Part shown: positions 52,824-59,794 of the stretch, piece after piece
Layout of the letters: the number at the start of each line of letters is the position of its first letter
Numbering within the stretch: position 1 is the first letter of the stretch
Assembly (NCBI GenBank): GCA_916048095.2
Contig: OU696591.1
Span: 6,068,999-6,132,998 of the forward strand
DNA: 64,000 nucleotides
Source: Sacculina carcini
Lineage: Eukaryota > Arthropoda > Thecostraca > Sacculinidae
Direction of reading: 5' to 3'
Translations under genes and position numbers: made by a program
The notes under the pieces: generated by a model
Told to the model about the DNA's origin: nothing
Seen by the model: only the letters and a program-made list of their open reading frames with translations
The model's database searches: none

Positions 52824-54288
52824 GTACATACAAACAGGCTACATATTGAGCAGAAAATACAAGACTACCCAAATAAACACTCACACACACCACAAACTTA
52901 ACTTAACCACACAAAAAAACAACCAAAACTAATATTAAAATTTATCCAACTATTTCCAGCATCAATGAACGCTTCCAATGAGAATTGGAAAAAAAACAAA
53001 AAAACAAACTATCTCACTTGGAGTCGAGATGTTCAAAATCTCGCAGGTTCAGTTCGCGACAATCGTGAGAAGCGTATATCGTGTCCACATCCTGTGATAA
53101 ATTGACACAATAATGGAATAACTCACCATATAGACAATTGTGTGTACGTGTGTGTGTGCGTGTGTTTGTATGTGTGTGTGTAACACCAACACATCGTCAC
53201 GAATAATATTGATAATAATATTAATTATATATGTTATTTTGAATTATACAGTCTGGTTTTCCGGTGATATTTCTACTGAGAAAGTAATTAGAGCCCGAAG
53301 CGACTTTACAAACAGTCGTGAAATTAAAAGTAAGTGTTGAATAGTGCCCTGGGGCTAAAATCAGTTTCTTACTGTTTCTCACTGATTAAAAAAACATTTT
53401 CTGACAAGGCCACAAAAAACTGTTCTCACACAAAATAATAATAAACACACATTTATATTGTGGTTTATACAGTTACATACTTGTTAATAATACTTATTAA
53501 TAAGTATATTATTACTAACCCAGGCTACTTCATCACAAATAATAATAACAATCATAATAATATTTATGATCATTATTAATAATATTCATTATTACTGACC
53601 CAGGCTACTTCATCACAAATAATAATAATAATAATATGTATGATTATTATTAATAATATTTATTCTCACTGACCCAGGCGACTTTATCACAAATAATAAT
53701 AACAATCATAATAATATTTATGATCATTATTAATAATATTAATTGTCACTGACCCAGGCTACTTCGTCACGACATGGAAGCGAGTGGAAGTCACACATGC
53801 ACACGTACTGGGCTGAGAAGCCCCCACAAGCCCCCGGGTCTCTCGCTTCTATTACACGACAAACCTCGTACAACTTGTTAATACGATGAGCAGGTACCAC
53901 GTCCAACCTACGTACTACGTGACTGACAACACACACACACATGTATATATATACAGGTACACACACACATGTACATATATACAGGTACAAACACACACAC
54001 ACATATATACAGGTACACACACACACATACATATATACAGGTACACACACACACACACACACATATATACAGGTACACACACACAGGTACATACATATAT
54101 ACAGATATATACAAATACATTAACACACACACACACACACACACACAGGTACACATACAGATATACAAATACATTAACACACACACACATACACATAAAT
54201 GTATACACATATAGACAAAGATACACACACATACAAACACATATACACAGACTTATACAAGCACAATACAATATATACAGACACATAT

Positions 54289-54322
<34 letters not shown>

Positions 54323-54380
54323 TTCACTGTGTATTTCAACATATACAGGTTTAAAGATGACAAAAACCACACATATTGTT

Positions 54381-54441
<61 letters not shown>

Positions 54442-57400
54442 GAGAGTGGGGCTTACTTGAGCGGTACAGAGGGGAAGATATTTTTGATGGAAACGCCCAG
54501 GTTGATAATCATGGCGTCAATTTCATTGTGCCGCTCATCAAACACACCGAAACAATACCGCTTACCCTCGTTCAATAACACCACAAACTACACCCATACA
54601 CACACACACATACATGATTACCATGGTAGAATAACTATTATTACCATGGTAAAATCACTGATTACCAATAACTTATTACATTATCATGGTATAATTACTG
54701 TTATGAAACAACAATAATTACCATGGTACAATAACCATAATTACCATGGTAAAATAACTATTATTACCATGGAAAAATAACTATTATTACCATGGTAGAA
54801 TAACCATAATTACCAATAACTTATTACATTAGCATGGTATAATTATTACTATAAAACAACAATAATTACCATGGTAAAAGTGTTATTAATATTAATACTA
54901 TTGTAAGTCATTCTTATGATATAATTATTACTATAAAATATTAATTACAATGACACAACCGTTATTACCATGATATAATAATGATTACCATGGTACACTT
55001 GGCAATAATCAGGTACTGTAATAACTATCAGAATACAATCATTGTTACCATGGTACAGTCATAATTACCATGGCATAATCAGAATTACCATGTTAAAATC
55101 ATATTTACTACACATTATGAAATTGTATAATATTTCAATATAAGCAATACTAAAACTAGGTGCTAATATTTGATCAAACATATTTGATTTGATTTTAAAA
55201 CACAATACCAAAACGAGTTGGTGAAAAAAGATTGGACACAATCCAATCAGACAATCCACTCACCTGATTGGGATTTTTACTCTCAATTGCCTGTATGTTC
55301 AGATAGTGAAAGTGGTGGTCCAACTGTGTATACACACACAAATACCAATACACAGTAAAATAGAGGAGAGAGAACACAAATGCGGGACTCATAAATGAAA
55401 ATAAATATTAATTATATTTTCATATTTAAATAAGCATTTATCTACAAGAATCTACAAGAATAGGCACGTTTGTGGAAGTATGGGCGCAGTGTGACATTAT
55501 GGAGTGTTATCGGATTGATTGTTTATTGTTATTTATTTATTATTTACTTTTCCGACTCTTTTTCTCTCTGTACATCTTTTGGTTAGCTTCCAGTACACAT
55601 GGGGGGTCACCGCACAGGGTGGTAATAGTGCACTTGCACTCTTCCCCCATGCTACTGGATTTACATGTAATAAATAATAATAATTTGTATGATATTTATA
55701 TGATATTTGTAAATATTATTATGATAATAATAATAATTTGTATGTATGTATGTTAGTATCTATGCTAGATAGTATGGGGTTTTAAGGTCGGGTATAAGTT
55801 CCCTTTGTTGTCATTACGGCTCAAAATTGTTATCACCTTCCACCACCAGATGGCGCGCACAACCTTTGAAAATTTGAAAATGCGTTTTTCTACAGCAGTA
55901 TATAGTAGTGTTGTATGAGGCCACATATTCCACGTTGGAGTGTTGTTTGTGACACATACACGCATTCACTACACAACTAAATATTATAGTTATTATATTA
56001 AAATGCAGCACAAATCCACATCAAACATATAGCTCATCTGATGTGTGACAACTATGTTATATACACATAAATAGTTGACAATTTAGACGTATACGATTTA
56101 CACAAATGAAAACACAAATGTACAGCTAGGCTAGTCAAAAATTGTGTGTCGTCAGTGACTTGAGACATATTAGTAACCCAAAAGCATACACACATACATA
56201 CGTATAAACGTGATACGTATCAACGTCAATGCATAATATACCCACAATGGACATGTGGCATGTGAATCAAGCTGCAATCGTAAATGCAATAAGTAAAATA
56301 TGCACACACAATTCCTGGAAATTGCACCACAAAACCACATACACCAACACACCCACACACACATAGGAATACCGAGAAATGACGAGAAAATTCAAACAAG
56401 TGAATACGTTTGGTGTTCAGGTGGAAAAGAACACAACAAACGTCTTGATAATTGAATTTACTGAAAACAGAAGAGGCCTGCTTACGAAGCGCGAGAAGTC
56501 ACTTAAATATACTGCTTTGAAATTAATATGCACAAACAAATCGAGAAGATAAAGAAACTGGAACATTGTGATTTTATAGGCTAGATCAGTAGTTCTTAAC
56601 CTGTGTGTGGGAAATTCCCATGTCTGGTGGGGAATGGAAGAGTTGCCAAGTGGGAAGCTAAAGGTCGGACAGAACAGGACAACTATGTGTGTTTATATCA
56701 ATTAAAATTCGTTTATTTCTGTTTCTAATGACCTCTAATGACATATACTTTGATGTAACAAGTGAATTTATTGAATTTATCAGCGCTGTGTTGTGTGGAA
56801 AATGAAGAAGAGATTGGGCTCATTAAGAAGAAGTGGGGAATCAGTGTGAGAAAATAAAGGTTGAGAACAACTTAGGATAAATAAGTCGAGCATGTTACAA
56901 ATCATACATCACTCACCCGAGTGGGAACTTTGGCTGTCAGGATGAACAAGCGACAAGCTGAAAAAGCCTGCCAACATGCAAATATAATGCGTAAATCACG
57001 TGCGTGTGAATAATGCCACTTCTCTCCCACACACACACACACAAATTACCCTACGAATTTCTCACGAATATTCAGCACACAATTACCATAAATAAAAGAT
57101 ATGGAATATTTTCAAGCTTAAAAAATTACTTTACATTATACTATATCGTTTTATATTTAAATCTAAACAAAATCCATAATATTCACACCTCTCTTTCTGT
57201 CTGTATTAGGGGAAGAACATTCTACCGCTTGCAAACGCCAGTGATATTCAGTTGACGTGTCATACGCATGAAGATGTTGAAGAGAGAAAGAGAGAAAGAG
57301 AGAGAGAGAGAGAGAGAGGAAGGATGCTCACCAGGACCCGGTTCTCGAACTTGTCGGTCTTAATCTCCAACCGTACCATACACTTCATCGTTACCTTGAC

Positions 57401-57702
57401 GTTGCTACCAAGACATGTCTTCACACTCTCTACATCACACACACACACACACACACACACACATAAATACACAAGAATCAACCAAGTAGACGCTCGTGTA
57501 TATATATGTGTGTGTTTTTTCCCAATTTTCTATTGAGAAAAACACAGAAAACACCAATAAGTTGTTGTTATTGAGATAATTTGTCTAGAAATGAGCCTGT
57601 TGTATCATATATCATATCATATATCATATCATTTGGTATGTATAATAATCATACCACATTTGGTATGTATACATATCATACACAGCTTGCACAAAAAACC
57701 CG

Positions 57703-57770
<68 letters not shown>

Positions 57771-58790
57771 TCATTCACACGTACATGCATAGAGTTTAGA
57801 CCAGTGGTTCTCAACCTTTATTTTCTTACTGATTCCCCACTGCTTCTTATTAATGAGCCCAATATCTTCATTTTCCACACAACACAGCGCTGATAAATTC
57901 AATAAATTAAGTTGTTACATCAAAGTAAATGTCATTAGAGGTCATTAGAAACATGAATAAACGAATTTGAATAGATAAAAACACACACATAGTTGTCCTG
58001 TTCTGTCCGATTTTTAGCTTCCCACTTCCATTCCCCACCAGACAGGGGAATTTCCCACACACAGGTTAAGAACCACTTGTCTAGCATATTGACGAGCGTA
58101 GTTTTGGTAGTGGCCGCAGAGGAGGCTTGAAGAACATAGCACGTGTTAGTGATGACAACATAGCATCGCTAGTATTGCCAGAAAGCGGCAGCGATTACTC
58201 ACTCCAGAACACACGCACACACAGTGGTCTTCAAACATTACCTCCAGAAAACACAACGTATATCTCAGTATTGACAACAAAAGCAGCTAACATTTGTAAA
58301 TATCGGGAAAATTAATCAAAAATCAAAAACCTAATTGGCATAGGAAGGTGTATTAGATGAAACCATCGAGACGAACGCGAGATATTTGCCACGACCCTTC
58401 CTGGTGCCGCTTCTACTAATAAATACATAATCCTACATTAGCGCACAAATCATCATTAATATTTATGAAATTTGACACCATATGACGCATCGCTGCAAAT
58501 ACCTAATCCCCCGAAATACTCAAGATGAGGTGATTATAAACAAGCTCACTTATATCATTAATTAGATTGAATCCACCGACATAACAACTAAGCATACATA
58601 CACATATACAAATGCAAGGGAATGAAATTGTCAATGCAACTAAGAATCACAGATTTAGCAGCAAGAAAAGCCTCAATGAACAAACGACATAAATCCACTA
58701 CAAATCCACTCAAAGCAGGGCAGAAAAGCTAGATAATGTACAATACGTACCGCTCAAGTCCCTGGTCAGAGAGCTCCGCAGTGACATCAT
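26042..58790 (-). CDS. CARMIL: CARMIL, capping protein/Arp2/3/myosin-I linker (leucine-rich repeat protein), 30 coding exons
   Basis: I traced a complete coding sequence on the minus strand, from ATG at 58790 (an in-frame TGA lies directly before it) to TGA at 26042. It has 30 exons, every intron with GT...AG borders and all phases consistent: 5064 bases and 1687 residues. Exon blocks are listed in the next four entries. Domain order matches CARMIL proteins: a PH-like domain, a long leucine-rich repeat, a helical dimerisation domain, the capping-protein-binding motif and a long Pro/Ser-rich tail. CARMIL proteins bind actin capping protein, weaken its hold on barbed ends and so promote leading-edge actin assembly at the plasma membrane. 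The product is longer than the ~1370-residue human homologue because of Ser/Thr/Asn-rich tail expansions. Introns are packed with microsatellites and transposon fragments. Confidence 0.95.
26672..27675. repeat. 14-bp minisatellite, about 70 copies, in the last CARMIL intron
   Basis: Tandem units of AAATAGAGATGGGC with variants at a few fixed positions (GGAC for GGGC, ACATAG for AAATAG, occasional AAGC). On the CARMIL sense strand the array starts ~10-20 bases after the exon 29 donor at 27685, so the first unit abuts the 5' splice site. It creates long spurious frames (ISICPSLFVHLYL repeats) because 14 is not divisible by 3 and all frames lack stops. Confidence 0.95.
27825..28235. repeat. CTGACA/CACTCA minisatellite and (GA)n-rich tract
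   Basis: 27825-27910 consists of repeats of ACACTGACA and AGCACTC; 27915-28235 is GA/GAAA-rich with short CA runs. Both lie in CARMIL intron 28. Confidence 0.85.
29525..29890 (+). mobile_element. Degraded LINE 3' fragment (family C)
   Basis: The plus strand encodes SYEDRLRKINELARLEERK, matching the YEERL...LEDRR segment of the copy at 49095-49485. It then loses frame and ends with a tail (CTCATATCCTGTAGAAGAAC) matching the tails of the copies at 31090-31345 and 49095-49485. It is antisense to CARMIL, in intron 26. Confidence 0.6.
31090..31345 (+). mobile_element. LINE reverse-transcriptase C-terminal fragment (family C)
   Basis: The plus strand reads FSFPNRAIDDWYKLPEEIV ... SFKIKYDTW ... 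then TGA, the typical end of CR1/Jockey-like LINE ORF2 (F..R.i..WN.LP..vv). A short 3' tail with CTCATTCCTGCGGAGTCAAC and duplicated AACTAGGTAAGA follows. It is 5'-truncated and antisense to CARMIL. Confidence 0.75.
31900..32098. repeat. (GAGAAA)n/(GAGACATAGA)n tract at the CARMIL exon 25 donor
   Basis: A purine-rich simple repeat that begins two bases after the 5' splice site GT of exon 25 on the sense strand, where it reads as (TC)n-rich. Confidence 0.85.
32348..32456 (-). mobile_element. SINE-like repeat, family B copy
   Basis: The minus strand reads GCATGGAGATTGCAGTTGC, then GTGTATCTTTTATATAACG, and ends in (AAT)n. It is alignable to 14325-14775 and 43160-43271. Confidence 0.7.
32576..32935. 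repeat. CA, TA and GA microsatellites in CARMIL intron 24
   Basis: (CA)n at 32577-32607, (TA)n at 32609-32646, (GA)n at 32693-32735, and CA/TG runs at 32823-32842, 32870-32888 and 32909-32935. No exon is seen here. Confidence 0.85.
33860..34108. repeat. GGAAAATAGACAA-type minisatellite at the CARMIL exon 23 donor
   Basis: About 20 degenerate units of 11-13 bp (AAAATAGACAAGG, AAAATGGACAA). On the sense strand the array starts ~10 bases after the 5' splice site at 34119. Confidence 0.85.
36308..36440. mobile_element. Short foldback element with ~58-bp inverted arms
   Basis: Arms 36308-36365 and 36383-36440 are near-perfect reverse complements (outer ends GATATAAGTTGAAGTT / AACTTCAACTTATATC; inner ends TACACCACT / AGTGGTGTA) around a 17-bp AT-rich spacer. 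The likely nature is a MITE. It directly abuts the family A repeat that follows. Confidence 0.75.
36499..36728 (+). mobile_element. Dispersed repeat family A (SINE-like), copy 1
   Basis: About 220 bp shared with 42695-42895 and 55478-55695. It has a start region GGGCGGAGTGACATTATGG, a T/C-rich middle with TCTCTCTG, a block GGGTGGTAATAGTGC and CTTGCACTCTTCCC, then GGATTTGCCTGTAATTAATAAT running into (AAT)n. The short length, shared 3' end and trinucleotide tail suggest a SINE. Confidence 0.75.
37298..37653 (-). repeat. Three tandem partial copies of CARMIL exon 19 with splice sites
   Basis: Copies at 37653-37580, 37506-37433 and 37371-37298 each repeat the last 74 bases of exon 19, followed by the same donor (CTG/GTAACTATC or close). 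Each is preceded by a TC-rich tract ending CAACTAG. All three keep an open frame encoding VATQLSDRVIDEVVANLL. With the real exon the array has four copies of one 5' splice site, at 135-155 bp spacing. Because a copy is 74 bases, including one would shift the frame and give an early TGA. Confidence 0.92.
37735..41353 (-). CDS. CARMIL: CARMIL exons 17-19: helical dimerisation domain
   Basis: Exons: 41353-41048, 38867-38712 and 37995-37735, all phase 0 at the borders. Exon 17 opens with STQQMIDRLVSQI and has a run of eight threonines and a Ser/Thr-rich loop before EDAERCKQ. Exon 18 has VVDKILSTVVDDI. Exon 19 has VVDRILSEAGTQCPHV and ends with QLSDRVIDEVVANLLKSHRTL, the conserved helix preceding the tail. 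The last 74 bases of exon 19 plus its donor are repeated three times in the following intron (see 37298-37653). Confidence 0.93.
38030..38300. mobile_element. Probable DNA transposon fragment with TATAAGACGAC motifs
   Basis: TACCGTATATTTCGGCGTATAAGACGACC at its left end and a second GTATAAGACGAC ~85 bp on resemble terminal sequences of non-autonomous cut-and-paste elements. I could not find the opposite end or a target duplication, so the class is uncertain. Confidence 0.35.
38508..38705. repeat. TG/TATG array following the CARMIL exon 18 donor
   Basis: About 200 bp of TG- and TATG-rich repeats; on the sense strand it is CA-rich and begins ~10 bases after the 5' splice site at 38712. Confidence 0.9.
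39196..39894 (-). CDS. Possible alternative first exon of CARMIL: 233-codon ORF in intron 17 with a donor
   Basis: From ATG at 39894 (an in-frame TGA lies upstream near 39944), an uninterrupted frame runs 233 codons to the donor AAG/GTATCTC at 39196, in phase 0. The next CARMIL exon, 18 (38867), starts in phase 0, so splicing would fuse this segment to the dimerisation domain and tail. The protein is Lys/Ser-rich, with KSSKSSTRSARASGR-like basic stretches, a few cysteines and no recognisable fold; it looks disordered and possibly nuclear. Composition is far less repetitive than the surrounding intron. Alternatives are a nested gene, or a retained cassette exon (less likely because no phase-0 acceptor is seen before the ATG). 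Confidence 0.5.
40790..41042. repeat. (GAGATA)n/(GA)n array at the CARMIL exon 17 donor
   Basis: About 250 bp of GA- and GATA-like repeats; on the sense strand it reads (TC)n after a short (CA)n directly at the 5' splice site. Confidence 0.9.
42031..53922 (-). CDS. CARMIL: CARMIL exons 6-16: leucine-rich repeat domain
   Basis: Exons: 53922-53754, 53091-53018, 52551-52387, 50786-50692, 46331-46051, 45618-45437, 44659-44508, 44215-44073, 43485-43370, 42561-42424 and 42202-42031. Exon 6 has the linker hallmark ACGGFSAQYVCMCDF, and exon 7 DVDTIYASHDCRELNL. Repeats with LxxLxLxxNxL signatures follow (SIDLSHNNIEDKG, LTHLDLSGNTL, VELDLSYNSFS, LDISANNLAS, GNMMGDTGARLLAKALQIN). Exon 16 closes the repeat and starts the following helices (FKLQQ). 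This domain gives CARMIL its horseshoe-shaped scaffold. Several of these exons are immediately preceded by (TG)n. Confidence 0.95.
42695..42895 (+). mobile_element. Dispersed repeat family A, copy 2
   Basis: It shares TCTCTGTACATCTTTTGG, the GGGTGGTAATAGTGCACTTG block and the CCTGTAATTAATAATAAT end with the copies at 36499 and 55478. The 5' part is divergent. Confidence 0.75.
43160..43271 (+). mobile_element. SINE-like repeat, family B copy
   Basis: AAGATGCATGGATATTGCAG and TTGCATGTGTAACTTATATA, then CTACCCGTTTCAAATC and an (AAT)n tail, as in the copies at 14325 and 32348. Confidence 0.72.
44801..45084 (+). mobile_element. hAT-type MITE (family D), copy 1
   Basis: Ends CAGTGGTTCTTAACCTG and GGTTGAGAACCACTG are imperfect terminal inverted repeats of the classic hAT/Charlie type. 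The ~255-bp interior is shared with copies at 48322, 56587 and 57802. Flanks TTTTAGAT and ATTCAGAA resemble a decayed 8-bp hAT target duplication. Confidence 0.8.
45648..46049. repeat. CA-rich and (GA)n arrays between CARMIL exons 10 and 11
   Basis: 45648-45975 is made of ACACACAAATAC-like units and 45980-46040 of (GA)n. Almost the whole 432-bp intron is simple repeat: TC-rich after the donor and TG-rich before the acceptor on the sense strand. Confidence 0.9.
46660..46859 (+). mobile_element. LINE 3' coding fragment (family E)
   Basis: The plus strand encodes FVPLAIETTGVMG ... LGGRISERSGEPRETAWLRQRIS ... HGNAASIVL then TAG. This resembles the C-terminal segment of a widespread class of invertebrate LINE polyproteins (F.P.A.ET.G ... 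LG.R....G..R...L.QR.S.A...GNA). It is 5'-truncated and antisense to CARMIL, in intron 9. Confidence 0.7.
47076..48321. other. CARMIL intron 9, central part: no gene seen
   Basis: AT-rich DNA with CA/TG arrays at 47560-47572, 47698-47722, 47838-47871, 47924-47945 and 48010-48065. Nothing coding could be supported on either strand. Confidence 0.55.
48322..48574 (+). mobile_element. hAT-type MITE (family D), copy 2, 5' end deleted
   Basis: It lacks the CAGTGGTTC end but retains the interior (GAGTTGCCAAG, GGACAGAACAGGACAACTATG, TCAGCGCTGTGTTG) and the 3' end GGTTGAGAAACACTG. Flanks GACTAGAT and ATTTAGAT look like a decayed 8-bp duplication. Confidence 0.78.
49095..49485 (+). mobile_element. LINE reverse-transcriptase C-terminal fragment (family C), best preserved copy
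   Basis: The plus strand reads TYEERLQALNLTSLEDRRKRGD, YSFPYRAIDSWNKLPKDIV and SEFKSKTDRL, ending TAA, followed by the tail TCCTGTAGAACAACTCGGTGAG shared with the copies at 29525 and 31090. The frame is open upstream to ~48976, but that part is Thr/His/Pro-rich and may not be LINE. Confidence 0.8.
49510..50030 (-). mobile_element. 5'-truncated copy of the L2/CR1-type LINE (3' UTR only)
   Basis: Plus-strand sequence 49771-50025 matches 6675-6935 with roughly 8 differences in 265 bases. The shared stem-loop GCGCTTTT...AAAAGCGC and TTACA-repeat tail is at 49510-49570. A few internal CA-rich segments are deleted. Similarity stops near 50030, the truncation point. The orientation is the same as the full-length copy (minus). 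Confidence 0.88.
50436..50690. repeat. (CA)n at 50432-50496 and (TG)n at 50629-50690
   Basis: Two opposed arrays ~130 bp apart. The (TG)n block is CA on the CARMIL sense strand and starts ~8 bases after the exon 9 donor at 50692. Confidence 0.9.
51630..52386. repeat. GTGTCAGT minisatellite directly at the CARMIL exon 8 donor
   Basis: About 90 units of GTGTCAGT with GTATCAGT, GTTAGTGT and GTCATTAT variants. On the sense strand it is (ACACTGAC)n and starts within eight bases of the 5' splice site (GTACATACTGACAC). Confidence 0.95.
53510..53753 (-). repeat. Three tandem copies of the CARMIL exon 6 end plus 5' splice site
   Basis: On the sense strand, after exon 6 and its donor (GTAGCCTGG/GTCAGTGAC), the intron repeats GTGATGAAGTAGCCTGGGTC or a one- or two-base variant (for example, GATAAAGTCGCCTGGGTCAG) three more times at ~75-95 bp spacing. 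These are separated by AT-rich (AAT)n spacers. Each copy carries ~15 bases of exon end and a potential donor. Confidence 0.88.
53935..54445. repeat. TATATACAGGTACACACACA-type repeats and (GA)n in CARMIL intron 5
   Basis: 53935-54170 has ~20-bp units (ATATATACAGGTACACACAC), 54180-54320 is CA-rich, and 54384-54439 is a pure (GA)n of 28 units. The GA array is (TC)n close behind the exon 5 donor on the sense strand. Confidence 0.92.
54457..58790 (-). CDS. CARMIL: CARMIL exons 1-5: PH-like domain
   Basis: Exons: 58790-58751, 57429-57332, 56967-56917, 55323-55264 and 54587-54457. Exon 1 supplies MMSLRSSLTRDLS and exon 2 continues ESVKTCLGSNVKV. VRLEIKTDKFENRVL, CRLFILTAKVPTR and HFHYLNIQAIESK are close to the N-terminal PH-domain strands of animal CARMILs, and exon 5 ends with the amphipathic helix (KNIFPSVPL). 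The exon 3 acceptor was set at TGTTGGCAG (56968) rather than the more pyrimidine-rich TTTTTCAG a few bases later, because only the former keeps the frame and adds the AFSA residues expected in the alignment. Confidence 0.93.
54612..55110. repeat. ATTACCATGGTAaAATaA repeats with a palindromic TACCATGGTA core
   Basis: At least a dozen copies of TACCATGGTA or a one-base variant, separated by 10-40 bases of AT-rich sequence (AATAACTATT). Each unit has a self-complementary 10- to 12-mer core. It fills most of CARMIL intron 4. Confidence 0.85.
55478..55695 (+). mobile_element. Dispersed repeat family A, copy 3
   Basis: The best-preserved copy: GGGCGCAGTGTGACATTATGG, TCTCTGTACATCTTTTGG, GGGTGGTAATAGTGCACTTG, and a terminal GTAATAAATAATAATAAT. 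Confidence 0.78.
55696..56586. other. CARMIL intron 3, remainder: no gene seen
   Basis: Mixed AT-rich DNA with no recognisable repeat. It contains a CCACCAGATGGCG motif at 55843-55855, discussed in the findings. Confidence 0.5.
56587..56872 (+). mobile_element. hAT-type MITE (family D), copy 3
   Basis: Starts CAGTAGTTCTTAACCTG, shares the full interior with 44801-45084, and ends GGTTGAGAACAACT. Confidence 0.8.
57705..57769. repeat. (CA)n microsatellite, CARMIL intron 1
   Basis: A pure CA run of about 64 bases next to the family D copy 4 element. Confidence 0.95.
57802..58079 (-). mobile_element. hAT-type MITE (family D), copy 4, inverted
   Basis: On the minus strand it reads CAAGTGGTTCTTAACC to GGTTGAGAACCACTG. 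Flanks TGCTAGAC and GTCTAAAC (minus strand) fit a decayed 8-bp target duplication with a CTAGA core. Confidence 0.8.
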
Positions 58791-59794
58791 TCACGCTTCG
58801 AATAAACCAGACTAGACACAACTAGCCCGCAGGCAGAATTTCACAAGCTCATCACACAAACACGCACATATTGCACACACATACGTGGGAAAATCACGGA
58901 ATCAGCAGAAAAGCACAACAATCGAATGTCACCGATCAACCTACTACGAATAATTTTACATTAACACTGTCGACGCAATAACTCCACGGACACACCCGGT
59001 CAAAACAGCGCGGCACTCGACCACTTAACCACATCATACTCAGCAACTTGTTTATGATAGCAAGACAATTACTGCGCTCATAAGCAGAAATGAACGATTT
59101 TTATCGCTTATCAAAAAAACGCTTGCAAGTAAATATTTTTACCATGATAACTCAATAAATATTTTCAAGTATTCGTACAGGGATATAAAATTTCCTAAAT
59201 TTTTCTACTATGCGTCCATTTAGCATGTGACATGCCGGCATATATGCGCATATTTGACAAAATAGAATTACGCATTTTCATCACGGCTATATATGAATGT
59301 ATGCGATTTTATGGTTGTTATTTAATGTTCGCTCAATTGTTTGTTTAAAAAATTGCAGCATTCCACCGCATGTCTTAATTTTATAATTGGTTTGCTATGC
59401 TGTTTCGTACGTATTCAACCATTCATTCGCATGAACATACTCATATACTCCCTGGAAGCTTCCCTGGAAGAGGCCTTAATTGGCCTGTGGCTCCAGTACT
59501 GCAGCCTGAACACTTCGTTGGCTGCGTTCGGTGTCTAATTGGGCTCTTTAACAAAACATTTGTTCTTGATCTTTCCAAAACCTATCTAGTTTGCCTCAAA
59601 TTTATCCACTAACTTCACTACCTACTATGAACATTGTGTCATGTCAGTTTTCCTATCTGAAAGTTCTTATTTTTGCAGGGCGCTGTATTTTTCTGGACTA
59701 TTGAGCGGGCTGGTTTTTTATTTGTTTTTTCATCGTTGCTGTTATTTCGGGTGTGAGTCTTTGTGAGCGTTGAAAGCAGCAGTTGTGCAGAGCC
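58791..59794. promoter_or_regulatory. Divergent promoter region between CARMIL (-) and GABPA (+)
   Basis: About 1 kb separates the two start codons, and both genes point outwards, so their promoters must lie here unless a 5' exon is missed. I see no TATA box at a convincing distance from either ATG. A GC-richer patch occurs at 58980-59000. GABP factors bind GGAAG motifs, and no paired site is evident by eye. Confidence 0.5.

Noticed and set aside
58127-58315. 62-codon plus-strand ORF near the CARMIL start
   Set aside because: Short, without splice or promoter support, and antisense to CARMIL intron 1.
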